From NCBI GenBank assembly GCA_002437415.1, contig DJPL01000028.1, positions 1-25,272 on the forward strand: a DNA stretch of 25,272 nucleotides, written 5' to 3'. Every line of letters begins with the position of its first letter. Position 1 is the stretch's first letter. The notes beneath the pieces are model-generated. The model made no database searches. It saw only the letters and a program-made list of their open reading frames with translations, and had not been told where the DNA came from. This document shows positions 1 to 6,908 of the stretch, one piece after another. This DNA comes from Ruminococcaceae bacterium UBA6413. GTDB taxonomy: Bacteria; Bacillota; Clostridia; Oscillospirales; Ruminococcaceae. The position numbers and the translations under genes were made by a program.

Positions 1-266
1 GCACTCGGACGTTCCGCTTCGCTGCACTGGGCTGTTAAGTCCAACGGAGCTTTAGCGGAGTGCACGAGCCTTGTGTAAGCAAGGCTCAGACTTGCACCTG
101 TTCCCTTTGGTTCTTTCCCTCGTTTATAGTAGCAACGTTATTAAACAGAATAGCGAACCCGAGAAGTGCTATCCGACAAACAGCACTATCGGTAGCTTGC
201 TATCAATGTTGATTACTAAAAAGTTATAATAGAAGTACACTAAAAAACAAACTTTCTCCACATATC
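1..266. other. Gene-free, palindrome-rich left flank
   Basis: No convincing gene was found here. The first 100 bases are GC-rich and rich in inverted repeats. GAGCCTTG (66-73) pairs with CAAGGCTC (80-87), and GTGCA (60-64) with TGCAC (93-97) could extend that stem. GCACTC (1-6) can pair with GAGTGC (58-63), and TCCGCT with AGCGGA inside it. A second weaker fold lies at about 160-200 (AGTGCT/AGCACT). A TATAAT hexamer at 225-230 has no good -35 partner. This could be the end of a structured RNA or of a repeat element cut by the window edge. I do not recognise it. Confidence 0.4.
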
Positions 267-314
267 AAAAAAGTGAGCCGTGCGCACTGTTTTTGCGCTT
301 CGACTCACTTTTTT
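267..314 (-). terminator. Intrinsic terminator of the metal ATPase gene
   Basis: AAAAAAGTGAG (267-277) and CTCACTTTTTT (304-314) form a perfect 11-bp stem flanked by T runs on both strands, so it could stop transcription in either direction. It lies about 30 bases past the stop codon of the minus-strand ATPase gene, where its terminator is expected. Confidence 0.8.
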
Positions 315-315
315 C

Positions 316-340
316 GGGTTGTGTCACAACCCTATTTTTT
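316..340 (+). terminator. Small hairpin with T tract
   Basis: GGGTTGTG (316-323) and CACAACCC (325-332) are perfect complements around a single central base, so the real loop must be a few bases wider. TATTTTTT follows on the plus strand. It could block read-through from the left into the antisense of the ATPase gene. It sits between the ATPase stop codon and the larger terminator at 267-314. Confidence 0.5.
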
Positions 341-343
341 ATA

Positions 344-2899
344 TTACTTTCTCATAAGTCTTAACGAATTAAATATAGCGATTATCGAAACGCCGACATC
401 TGCGAAAACAGCCGCCCACATATTTGCAAGGCCGAGAACACCGAGCACCTGGATTATCAGCTTTACGGCAAGCGCGAATATTATGTTCTGGAGCACTATG
501 CGGTTTGTCTTTTTGCTTATCGCGAACGCATCGGCAAGCTGCATCGGGTCATCCTTCATAAGAACGCAGTCAGCGGTTTCTATTGCACTGTCTGCACCCG
601 ATCCTCCCATTGCAACACCTATATCGGCAGATGCGATAACGGGAGCATCGTTTATGCCGTCACCGACGAACATAACCTTTTCCTTGTCCGAAAGCTCAGA
701 CTTCATCTTTAAGGTTATCTCACTCTTGTTTTCGGGAAGAAGCTCTGCGTAGTAGTCTGTTATACCGAGCTTTTCAGCCGCAACAGCCGCCGCAGACTTG
801 TTATCACCTGTAAGCATAACGACCTTTACACCGTGGCTTTTCAGCATTCTTACAGCTTCTGCCGAGTGCTCCTTAGGCATATCGGCAATTTCTATAAAGC
901 CTGTATATTTTCCGTCTGCCGCTACATAAAGCACCGTGCCGTTAGCCTCGGGGCAGTCAATGCCGCTGTCAGCCATAAGTCTGCTGTTGCCACAGAGAAC
1001 TGTTGCACCCGAAATTACAGCCTTGATACCCTTACCTGCGATCTCACTGCACTCTGTGATCTGTGATTCGTCAATATCCGCACCGTATGCTTTTCTTACC
1101 GAAACGGCTATCGGGTGGTTGGAGTTGCTTTCCGCATAAGCCGCATATCTTAACAGCTCGTCTTTGCTTATACCTACAGGCTCAACCTTTGTAACTTCAA
1201 ACTGACCCTTAGTAAGTGTACCTGTCTTATCGAAAAGTACGACCTTTGCTTTGGATATTGCTTCAAGGTAGTTACTGCCTTTAACAAGTATGCCCTTTGA
1301 CGAAGCCTTACCGATACCCGCAAAGTATCCGAGCGGTACCGAGATGACCAGTGCGCAGGGGCACGAAATTACGAGGAAGATAAGACCTCTTTGTACCCAT
1401 GTTCCGAAATCAAAGCCTGTGAACAGGGGAGGGATAATTGAAATAATAACCGCCGCAAGTACGACTATAGGAGTGTAGTACTTAGCGAATACCGATATGA
1501 AGTTCTCTGTCTTTGTTTTTTTCTCGACAGCGGACTCGACCATCTGAAGCATCTTGTATACCGTACTGTCGGTGAACTGACGTGTTGTCTTAAGTGTGAT
1601 AACGCCTGAAATGTTGATAGCACCTGCGGGTACTTCATCGCCGACCGTGATATCTCTCGGTAAGCTTTCTCCTGTGAGCGCTGATGTATCTATTGAAGTG
1701 TTACCGCTTTCGATAATGCCGTCCAGCGGTATCTTTTCACCGGGCTTAACTCTGATTATACTGCCTGTTTCAACGTTTTCGGGATCTACCGTTACATATT
1801 CGCCGTCAATAAGAACATCGGCTGTTTCGGGCTTTGTCTTGATAAGAGAAGATATGCTTCTTCTCGACTTGTTTACGGCTATCGACTGGAAGAATTCGCC
1901 GACTGTGTAGAACAGCATAACGGCAACTGCTTCTTCGTACTCGCCGAGCACTATAGCACCGATACTTGCGATAAGCATAAGCGTGTTCTCGTTGAAAAAG
2001 TTTTTCTTTGCTATCGCTTTGATCGAAGTAATCGCAACCTCAAGTCCGCAGATAACGTAAGCCACAAGATACATTGAAAGTATTGCGATCTTAGGCGCAA
2101 GCTGTTCCGCGCCTATCGTCTTTTCAAGGATAAACGCAATGATAAACAGAACGCCCGCGCTTATCATTTTGATGATGTCCTTTGTATAGCTTACCTTTTT
2201 CTCAACGTGGTTTTCTTTTTCGCTGACCGTTACATCGGGCTCAACGGCAGTTACTGTTGCAGTTACCTGCTTTAACAGCTCCTTGTCGGAAATTATCTTT
2301 GAGGGAACTATCGTAAGCTCCTTTTTGATAAAGTTCATTTTTGCGCTGTCTGCGTAATCGGATTTTTCAACGGCTTCTCTTACCTCTTCCGCACACTGAG
2401 CGCAGTCAAGACCGTCTATTATATATTTCTTTTCCTTGAATGTCTGTCTTTCCTTGACTGTTACATCGGGCTCAAGCTTTGTTACGACTTCGGTGACCTT
2501 AGCAAGCAGCTCTGCCGATGATATGTTACCTGCGGGGCTTACCGTAAGCTCCTGCTTAAAGAAGTTCATTCCTGCGCTTTCGGCAAAGTCGGAGCTTTCG
2601 ATTTCCGCTCTTATTTCTTCCGCACAGTGAGCGCAGTCAAGACCCTCGAGAATGTATGTCTTAACGTTCTTCGGCTGCTGTTCGCTTACCTTAACGTCGG
2701 GCTCAAGCTTTGCTACAACTTCGGTGACCGTTGCCATAAGCTCATCGGGTGAACAAGAACCCTCGGTTTCAACAGTAAGCTCCTGCTTCATAAAGTTCAT
2801 TCCCGCCGATTTTACACGCTCGTTATTTTCGACCTCCGCACGGATCTCCTCCGCACAGTGAGCGCAGTCAAGCCCTTCTAAAATATAGATTCTTTTCAT
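344..2899 (-). CDS. cadA: Zn/Cd/Pb-exporting P1B-type ATPase with three HMA domains
   Basis: Heavy-metal efflux ATPase of the inner membrane, 851 residues. Three tandem HMA metal-binding domains occupy about residues 1-72, 82-152 and 158-228, each with a CxxC pair (C12/C15, C89/C92, C166/C169). The core has the P-type landmarks: TGES at 409-412, the CPC transmembrane motif at 513-515, the phosphorylation site DKTGT at 557-561, then MLTGDN and GDGINDAP further on. CPC plus the C-terminal AVFADVGVS segment, with its aspartate after a VKL motif, points to the Zn/Cd/Pb subgroup rather than the copper type. The start is preceded by AAGGTGG six bases upstream. The gene is longer than usual CadA/ZntA proteins because of the extra HMA copies. 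It follows an ArsR-type repressor and has an operator-like inverted repeat just upstream, so metal induction is likely. Confidence 0.93.
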   Translation of the reverse strand: MKRIYILEGLDCAHCAEEIRAEVENNERVKSAGMNFMKQELTVETEGSCSPDELMATVTEVVAKLEPDVKVSEQQPKNVKTYILEGLDCAHCAEEIRAEIESSDFAESAGMNFFKQELTVSPAGNISSAELLAKVTEVVTKLEPDVTVKERQTFKEKKYIIDGLDCAQCAEEVREAVEKSDYADSAKMNFIKKELTIVPSKIISDKELLKQVTATVTAVEPDVTVSEKENHVEKKVSYTKDIIKMISAGVLFIIAFILEKTIGAEQLAPKIAILSMYLVAYVICGLEVAITSIKAIAKKNFFNENTLMLIASIGAIVLGEYEEAVAVMLFYTVGEFFQSIAVNKSRRSISSLIKTKPETADVLIDGEYVTVDPENVETGSIIRVKPGEKIPLDGIIESGNTSIDTSALTGESLPRDITVGDEVPAGAINISGVITLKTTRQFTDSTVYKMLQMVESAVEKKTKTENFISVFAKYYTPIVVLAAVIISIIPPLFTGFDFGTWVQRGLIFLVISCPCALVISVPLGYFAGIGKASSKGILVKGSNYLEAISKAKVVLFDKTGTLTKGQFEVTKVEPVGISKDELLRYAAYAESNSNHPIAVSVRKAYGADIDESQITECSEIAGKGIKAVISGATVLCGNSRLMADSGIDCPEANGTVLYVAADGKYTGFIEIADMPKEHSAEAVRMLKSHGVKVVMLTGDNKSAAAVAAEKLGITDYYAELLPENKSEITLKMKSELSDKEKVMFVGDGINDAPVIASADIGVAMGGSGADSAIETADCVLMKDDPMQLADAFAISKKTNRIVLQNIIFALAVKLIIQVLGVLGLANMWAAVFADVGVSIIAIFNSLRLMRK
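2204..2899 (-). repeat. Threefold tandem repeat encoding HMA domains
   Basis: The 5' part of the ATPase gene encodes three consecutive units of about 77 residues. Each carries GLDCA(H/Q)CAEE, a (K/M)MNF or GMNF segment, and an (L/V)EPDV(T/K)V linker. Units 1 and 2 are the most alike, and unit 3 has diverged (Q for H in the CxxC loop). This is best explained by internal duplication. Confidence 0.85.
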
Positions 2900-2927
2900 A
2901 AGCTACCACCTTTGATATGCTTGAAGT

Positions 2928-2953
2928 TTTGAACAATTGAGTAACTGTTCAAA
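2928..2953 (-). promoter_or_regulatory. Probable ArsR-family operator upstream of the ATPase gene
   Basis: TTTGAACA (2928-2935) and TGTTCAAA (2946-2953) form a perfect inverted repeat with a 10-base spacer, starting 29 bases before the ATPase start codon. The same TTGAAC/GTTCAA half sites recur in front of the repressor gene. This fits binding by the neighbouring ArsR/CadC-type protein. No clear -35/-10 pair was found for the ATPase gene itself. Confidence 0.65.
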
Positions 2954-2961
2954 TGTTAAGT

Positions 2962-3001
2962 CCGAAAAAACAGGAGATATGATCTCCTTTGATTTTTTCG
3001 G
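2962..3001 (-). terminator. Bidirectional terminator between repressor and ATPase genes
   Basis: CCGAAAAAA (2962-2970) pairs with TTTTTTCGG (2993-3001), and inside it AGGAGAT (2972-2978) pairs with ATCTCCT (2982-2988). The long stem ends with a T run on either strand and begins right after the repressor stop codon. It should separate repressor and ATPase transcripts, which fits the ATPase gene having its own operator. Confidence 0.75.
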
Positions 3002-3002
3002 T

Positions 3003-3389
3003 TTATTCCATTATATGCTCAAGTGCATTGCTGAACACCGTGTTTACATGGTCGTCGCTGAGCATATAGTAAACGACTTTGCCTTGTTTTTCACTGCGGA
3101 CAAGCTCTGCTTGTCTTAAAACCCTCAGCTGGTGCGATATTGCCGATGCCGTCATACCGAGCAGTGCGGCGAGGTCGCATACACACATCTTTGAGCGTGA
3201 CAGCGAGAAGAGAATTTTAATTCTTGTTTCATCGCTTATCGCCTTGAAGAACATCGACAGCTTTTCAAACTGCATCTGCTCTAGCATTCCTAAGCGTACA
3301 TAATTTACTACGTCCTCGTGTATCACATTACAGTTACAGAACTCACTGTCGTCCTTTTCTTTGATATTTTCCGGATTGTTGACTGACAT
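3003..3389 (-). CDS. ArsR/SmtB-family metal-sensing repressor, CadC-like
   Basis: Winged-helix transcriptional repressor of 128 residues that should release DNA when it binds Cd, Pb or Zn. An N-terminal CNC (C18, C20) together with MCVCDLAALLG (C69, C71) matches the alpha3N thiolate metal site of CadC proteins. The C-terminal helix retains D112/D113 and H114 plus H125 and E128, the usual alpha5 zinc site of SmtB/CzrA/CadC proteins. The recognition helix region is TASAISHQLRVLRQ. It starts at an ATG preceded by GAGG. It has a consensus promoter, with an operator-like repeat near the predicted transcription start, so it probably represses itself as well as the downstream ATPase gene. Both sites being present suggests a dual-site sensor, but ligand use is inferred. 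Confidence 0.9.
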   Translation of the reverse strand: MSVNNPENIKEKDDSEFCNCNVIHEDVVNYVRLGMLEQMQFEKLSMFFKAISDETRIKILFSLSRSKMCVCDLAALLGMTASAISHQLRVLRQAELVRSEKQGKVVYYMLSDDHVNTVFSNALEHIME

Positions 3390-3405
3390 TTTAACCTCGT
3401 TTCAT

Positions 3406-3421
3406 TTGAACGGTTGTTCAA
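3406..3421 (-). promoter_or_regulatory. Probable autoregulatory operator of the ArsR-family gene
   Basis: TTGAAC (3406-3411) and GTTCAA (3416-3421) are a perfect inverted repeat with a 4-base spacer, located just downstream of the -10 box on the minus strand. A bound repressor would overlap the transcription start. The half sites equal those at 2928-2953, but the spacing differs (4 versus 12 bases between the shared hexamers). Confidence 0.65.
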
Positions 3422-3429
3422 CTGTTTGT

Positions 3430-3458
3430 ATTATATCACCGTTATACTGCGTTGTCAA
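3430..3458 (-). promoter_or_regulatory. Consensus promoter of the ArsR-family gene
   Basis: On the minus strand, TTGACA (3458-3453) and TATAAT (3435-3430) are separated by exactly 17 bases. Both hexamers match the vegetative consensus perfectly. The -35 box lies inside the last codons of the upstream XRE gene (the I-D-N codons), so the two genes are packed with a promoter embedded in coding sequence. Confidence 0.85.
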
Positions 3459-3858
3459 TAGGTTCTTTATGATTTTTTGCTTTTCCCGCAAAATATTTTT
3501 CGGCTATGCAGGAAAAGAACGTTGTTTTATCACTTTCGGAGAAATCCTTATCGTCAAGGAGCGCCGAAACCTCGGATAATACTTCATCGGCTTTTTCTCT
3601 TGTTTCTTCGGGGGAAGAGCCGCAGAAATACAGCTTTTCGTCACTTGAAAGAATTAAATCCACCGTGTCGTCTGTCAACATTTCCTCACTCACGCCGAGA
3701 AGGACTGCCATATCCGAAAGAGTTTTCGCTCTGGGTGTTCTTGCTCCGCTTATGTAGTTTGCAAGCGCTCTGTAGGTTATGGAAATGGCCGCCGCAAAAT
3801 CGGTCTTTTTATAGCCGTTTCTTTTTATAAGTATCTCCAGCTTGTCCTTAAGTTCCAT
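3442..3858 (-). CDS. XRE-family helix-turn-helix regulator
   Basis: Small DNA-binding protein of 138 residues. Residues 1-60 form a Cro/C1-type helix-turn-helix: the stretch from YKKTDFAAAI through ALANYISGARTPRAKTLSDM resembles XRE domains, followed by an LLGVSEEML segment. The remaining 75 residues are acidic and rich in aspartate, glutamate and serine, with no domain I recognise. The start is preceded by GGAGG. It has its own consensus promoter and lies between the divergent argG promoter and the metal-resistance genes. Its target is unknown. Autoregulation or control of one of the neighbours is possible but unproven. Confidence 0.85.
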   Translation of the reverse strand: MELKDKLEILIKRNGYKKTDFAAAISITYRALANYISGARTPRAKTLSDMAVLLGVSEEMLTDDTVDLILSSDEKLYFCGSSPEETREKADEVLSEVSALLDDKDFSESDKTTFFSCIAEKYFAGKAKNHKEPIDNAV

Positions 3859-3889
3859 AATTCCTCCGACTGATTATCCTTTTACTAAT

Positions 3890-3918
3890 ATTATATCCTC
3901 ACCTTTACGGCTTGTCAA
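3890..3918 (-). promoter_or_regulatory. Consensus promoter of the XRE regulator
   Basis: On the minus strand TTGACA (3918-3913) and TATAAT (3895-3890) are 17 bases apart, both perfect matches. It faces away from argG, and the ARG-box-like sites lie just upstream of it. Confidence 0.85.
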
Positions 3919-3925
3919 TCAAAAA

Positions 3926-3964
3926 AATACATAAAAATTCGCTAAAATTCAACAATTATTCACG
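3926..3964. promoter_or_regulatory. Tandem ARG-box-like pair upstream of argG
   Basis: Two sites resemble the ArgR/AhrC operator core TGAATWWWWATTCA. Positions 3928-3941 match at 11 of 14 and 3949-3962 match at 12 of 14. Their centres are 21 bases apart, the same spacing as paired 18-bp ARG boxes with 3 bases between. The DNA here is AT-rich, so chance matches are possible, but the spacing strengthens the call. An arginine-responsive repressor bound here could control argG. No argR gene is in the window. Confidence 0.5.
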
Positions 3965-3989
3965 ATATACAGTATAATATGCAGTTTGG

Positions 3990-4003
3990 TGAATAAAAAC
4001 ACT
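3990..4003. promoter_or_regulatory. Third ARG-box-like site overlapping the argG -35 box
   Basis: TGAATAAAAACACT matches the ARG-box core in 11 of 14 positions, with a strong left half. Its last base is the first base of the argG -35 hexamer, and its centre lies 41 bases from the preceding site. Occupancy would directly hinder RNA polymerase. Confidence 0.4.
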
Positions 4004-4030
4004 TGACTTTGGTACAAAAAGGTGTATAAT
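4003..4030 (+). promoter_or_regulatory. argG promoter
   Basis: TTGACT (4003-4008) and a perfect TATAAT (4025-4030) are 16 bases apart and about 70 bases before the argG start codon. A second TATAAT at 3973-3978 could be an additional start but lacks a good -35 partner. Confidence 0.75.
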
Positions 4031-4099
4031 ATTCAATGTGAGTTAAATCAGTAAGCAGAACGCCGCAGGGTGTCTGTGATATAGAAAGGAAATAATAAA

Positions 4100-5326
4100 A
4101 TGGCTAAAGAAATCAAAAAGATCATACTTGCTTATTCAGGCGGACTTGATACTTCGATCATCATTCCGTGGTTACACGAAAACTACCCCGGTTGCGAGGT
4201 GATCTGCGTTGCCGGTAACGTAGGACAGGATTCTGAAATAGTAGGTCTTGAAGAAAGAGCTAAGAAGACAGGCGCGTCAAAGCTCTACATAGAAGATATA
4301 CAGGACGAATTTGTCAACGACTTCATATTCCCCACGCTCAAGGCAGGCGCTAAGTACGAGGGCTATCTGCTCGGTACATCGTTCGCTCGTCCTCCTATAG
4401 CTAAAAGACTTGTTGAGATAGCTAAGAAGGAAGGCGCTGACGCTATCTGCCACGGTTGCACAGGTAAGGGCAACGACCAGGTACGTTTTGAGCTTACAAT
4501 AAAGGCTCTTGCACCCGAGCTTGAGATCATCGCTCCCTGGAGAATATGGGATATCAAGTCAAGAGAACAGGAAATTGAGTACGCTGAGGCTCACAATGTT
4601 CCGATAAAGATCACCCGTGAAACAAACTACTCAAAGGATATGAACCTCTGGCACTTATCACACGAGGGTCTTGATCTTGAAGACCCTGCAAACGAACCCC
4701 AGTACAACAAGGAAGGCTTCTTGGAGCTCGGCGTTTCACCCGAACAGGCTCCCGACAAGCCCACATATGTTACAATACACTTTGAAAAGGGTATCCCCAC
4801 TTCACTGAACGGTGAAGAGATGGACGGTGTAAAGCTCATCAAGACTCTTAACAAGCTCGGCGGCGAGAACGGCATCGGTCTGTTCGACGTTGTTGAAAAC
4901 AGACTTGTAGGTATGAAGTCAAGAGGCGTTTACGAAACTCCCGGCGGAACTATCCTTTACCACGCTCACGAAGTTCTCGAAACTATCTGCCTTGATAAGG
5001 AAACACAGCACTATAAGTACGGTCTTGCACAGAAGTATGCAGACATTGTATATAACGGTCAGTGGTACACACCTTTAAGAGAAGCTATGGACGCTTTCGT
5101 TGACAAGACGCAGGAAACTGTTACAGGCGACGTTAAGCTCAAGCTCTACAAGGGCAATATCATCAACGCAGGCGTTACATCACCCTACACACTGTACAGC
5201 GAAGATTTCGCATCATTTGGTGAGGACGATGTTTACGATCAGTCAGATTCAAAGGGCTTTATCAACCTGTTTGGTCTGCCGATAAAGGTCAAGGCTCTGC
5301 TTGATGCCGAGAGAAATAATAAGTAA
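4100..5326 (+). CDS. argG: Argininosuccinate synthase
   Basis: Cytosolic enzyme that joins citrulline and aspartate using ATP to give argininosuccinate, the penultimate step of arginine synthesis. The 408-residue length is normal for the family. The N-terminal ATP-pyrophosphatase loop AYSGGLDTS lies at residues 11-19, and GCTGKGNDQVRFE, a conserved family segment, occurs near residue 120. The start has a GAAAGGA ribosome site nine bases upstream. argG has its own promoter with possible ARG boxes and is followed by a hairpin before argH, so it may be transcribed separately from the rest of the arginine genes. Its codon choice is regular, as in a well-expressed gene. Confidence 0.97.
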   Translation: MAKEIKKIILAYSGGLDTSIIIPWLHENYPGCEVICVAGNVGQDSEIVGLEERAKKTGASKLYIEDIQDEFVNDFIFPTLKAGAKYEGYLLGTSFARPPIAKRLVEIAKKEGADAICHGCTGKGNDQVRFELTIKALAPELEIIAPWRIWDIKSREQEIEYAEAHNVPIKITRETNYSKDMNLWHLSHEGLDLEDPANEPQYNKEGFLELGVSPEQAPDKPTYVTIHFEKGIPTSLNGEEMDGVKLIKTLNKLGGENGIGLFDVVENRLVGMKSRGVYETPGGTILYHAHEVLETICLDKETQHYKYGLAQKYADIVYNGQWYTPLREAMDAFVDKTQETVTGDVKLKLYKGNIINAGVTSPYTLYSEDFASFGEDDVYDQSDSKGFINLFGLPIKVKALLDAERNNK

Positions 5327-5350
5327 GCTTTAAAAGCGTTACGGTAAATT

Positions 5351-5390
5351 CCGCAAGGTGTAAAACTATGCCTTGCGGCTTTTACGGTTT
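5351..5390 (+). terminator. Probable terminator after argG
   Basis: CCGCAAGG (5351-5358) and CCTTGCGG (5371-5378) form a perfect 8-bp stem 24 bases after the argG stop. It is followed by CTTTTACGGTTTT, a broken T tract, so termination may be partial. Confidence 0.6.
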
Positions 5391-5404
5391 TATAAGATAC
5401 GATT

Positions 5405-5460
5405 CGTACCGGCTTTTCGGTCGGTACGGTATTGTGTTTTATTTATCACTTTATATTTAT
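5405..5460 (+). other. Second hairpin and AT-rich leader before argH
   Basis: CGTACCG (5405-5411) pairs with CGGTACG (5422-5428), followed by TTGTGTTTTATTTATC and TATATTTATAA. The AT-rich part probably holds the argH promoter, but no hexamer pair with good spacing could be chosen and no convincing ARG box was seen. The hairpin could be a second terminator or a leader structure. Confidence 0.35.
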
Positions 5461-5519
5461 AACGGAAAAAACAAGACGCTTTTTGCGTTATGAACATAAA
5501 TCTGAAAGGAAACAACAGT

Positions 5520-6908
5520 ATGTCTAAAATGATGTGGGCGGGAAGATTTTCAAAGGAGGTCGACTCAAAGGTCAACGACTTTAATTCTTCCATCTCATTT
5601 GACGCGAGAATGTACAAGCATGATATAAAAGGCTCAATAGCACACGCCACAATGCTCGGCGAGTGCGGTATTATCGATCCCGCCGACAGCAAGGTGATAA
5701 TAGAAGGACTTAACGGTATTTTAAGCGATATTGAAAGCGGAAAGCTCCATTTCGACCCCAATGCCGAGGATATCCATATGTTCGTTGAGGCTGAGCTTAC
5801 AGCTCGTATCGGCGATGCAGGAAAGCGTCTTCATACCGCAAGGAGCAGAAACGATCAGGTAGCCCTTGATATTAAGCTTTATCTTAAGGATGAGGTCGAT
5901 GAAATAGCAAAGCTTGTCCGTGAGCTTATAAATACGATTATTGACATCGCAAAACAGCACACCGAAACCGTAATGCCGGGCTACACCCACTTGCAGCGTG
6001 CACAGCCCGTGACATTTGCTCATCATCTTATGGCTTATGCACAGATGCTCACAAGAGATCTGACAAGACTTGCAGACTGCAAGGAGAGAATGGACGTAAT
6101 GCCGCTCGGCTCGTGTGCACTTGCAGGTACGACATACCCTCTTAACAGAAAGAGAACAGCCGAGCTTCTCGGCTTCAAGGATATTACTATGAACAGCCTT
6201 GACGGCGTATCCGACAGGGATTTCTGTATTGAGCTGTGCTCCGATATTTCGATGCTTATGATGCACCTTTCAAGATTTTCCGAGGAAATAATTATGTGGT
6301 GCTCATGGGAGTTCAAGTTCATCGAGCTTGACGATGCTTATTCTACAGGCAGTTCGATAATGCCGCAGAAGAAGAATCCCGATGTTACAGAGCTTATAAG
6401 AGGTAAGACCGCAAGAGTATACGGCGATCTGCAGACGCTTCTCACAATGATGAAGGGACTTCCGCTTGCATACAACAAGGATATGCAGGAGGACAAGGAA
6501 GCGATCTTTGACGCAGTGGATACAGTAAAGCTGTGTATCTCGACATTTATCCCGATGCTTGCGACTATGACAGTACTTAAGGACAATATGCGTACTGCCG
6601 CCGCTAAGGGCTTTATCAACGCTACAGACTGTGCAGACTATCTCGTTAAGAAGGGTCTGCCTTTCAGAACGGCATACAAGATAACAGGTACTCTCGTTGC
6701 TCTTTGCATTGAGAAGAATACAACGCTTGAACTGCTCCCGATAGAAGAATACAAGAAGCTGTGCGAAACATTTGACACAGACGTATATGACGCAATAAGC
6801 CTTGATACCTGCGTTATGCAGAGAGGCGTTGAAGGCGGACCTGCTCCCGAAGCCGTAAAGCGTCAGATAGCAGAGCTTGAAAGCAGACTGGGCGGTATCA
6901 ATATCTGA
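5520..6908 (+). CDS. argH: Argininosuccinate lyase
   Basis: Splits argininosuccinate into arginine and fumarate, the last step of arginine synthesis. It belongs to the fumarase/aspartase superfamily of tetrameric enzymes. The family signature GSSIMPQKKNPD lies at residues 277-288 with the catalytic serine, and GYTHLQRAQP at 154-163 supplies the catalytic threonine-histidine pair. HTARSRNDQ at 105-113 is also conserved. I chose the ATG at 5520 because GAAAGGAAA precedes it. An in-frame ATG ten codons earlier has no ribosome site and the family begins near MWAGRF. The protein is 462 residues, the usual length. Its stop codon overlaps the start of the next gene by one base (TGATG). Confidence 0.96.
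   Translation: MSKMMWAGRFSKEVDSKVNDFNSSISFDARMYKHDIKGSIAHATMLGECGIIDPADSKVIIEGLNGILSDIESGKLHFDPNAEDIHMFVEAELTARIGDAGKRLHTARSRNDQVALDIKLYLKDEVDEIAKLVRELINTIIDIAKQHTETVMPGYTHLQRAQPVTFAHHLMAYAQMLTRDLTRLADCKERMDVMPLGSCALAGTTYPLNRKRTAELLGFKDITMNSLDGVSDRDFCIELCSDISMLMMHLSRFSEEIIMWCSWEFKFIELDDAYSTGSSIMPQKKNPDVTELIRGKTARVYGDLQTLLTMMKGLPLAYNKDMQEDKEAIFDAVDTVKLCISTFIPMLATMTVLKDNMRTAAAKGFINATDCADYLVKKGLPFRTAYKITGTLVALCIEKNTTLELLPIEEYKKLCETFDTDVYDAISLDTCVMQRGVEGGPAPEAVKRQIAELESRLGGINI

Noticed and set aside
273..752. Plus-strand open frame of 159 codons
   Set aside because: It runs antisense to the 3' part of the metal ATPase gene, has no ribosome site, and the minus-strand product has full family motifs throughout.
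5490..5519. Ten extra N-terminal codons for argH
   Set aside because: No ribosome site before the ATG at 5490, while a good one lies ahead of the ATG at 5520, where the family N-terminus begins.
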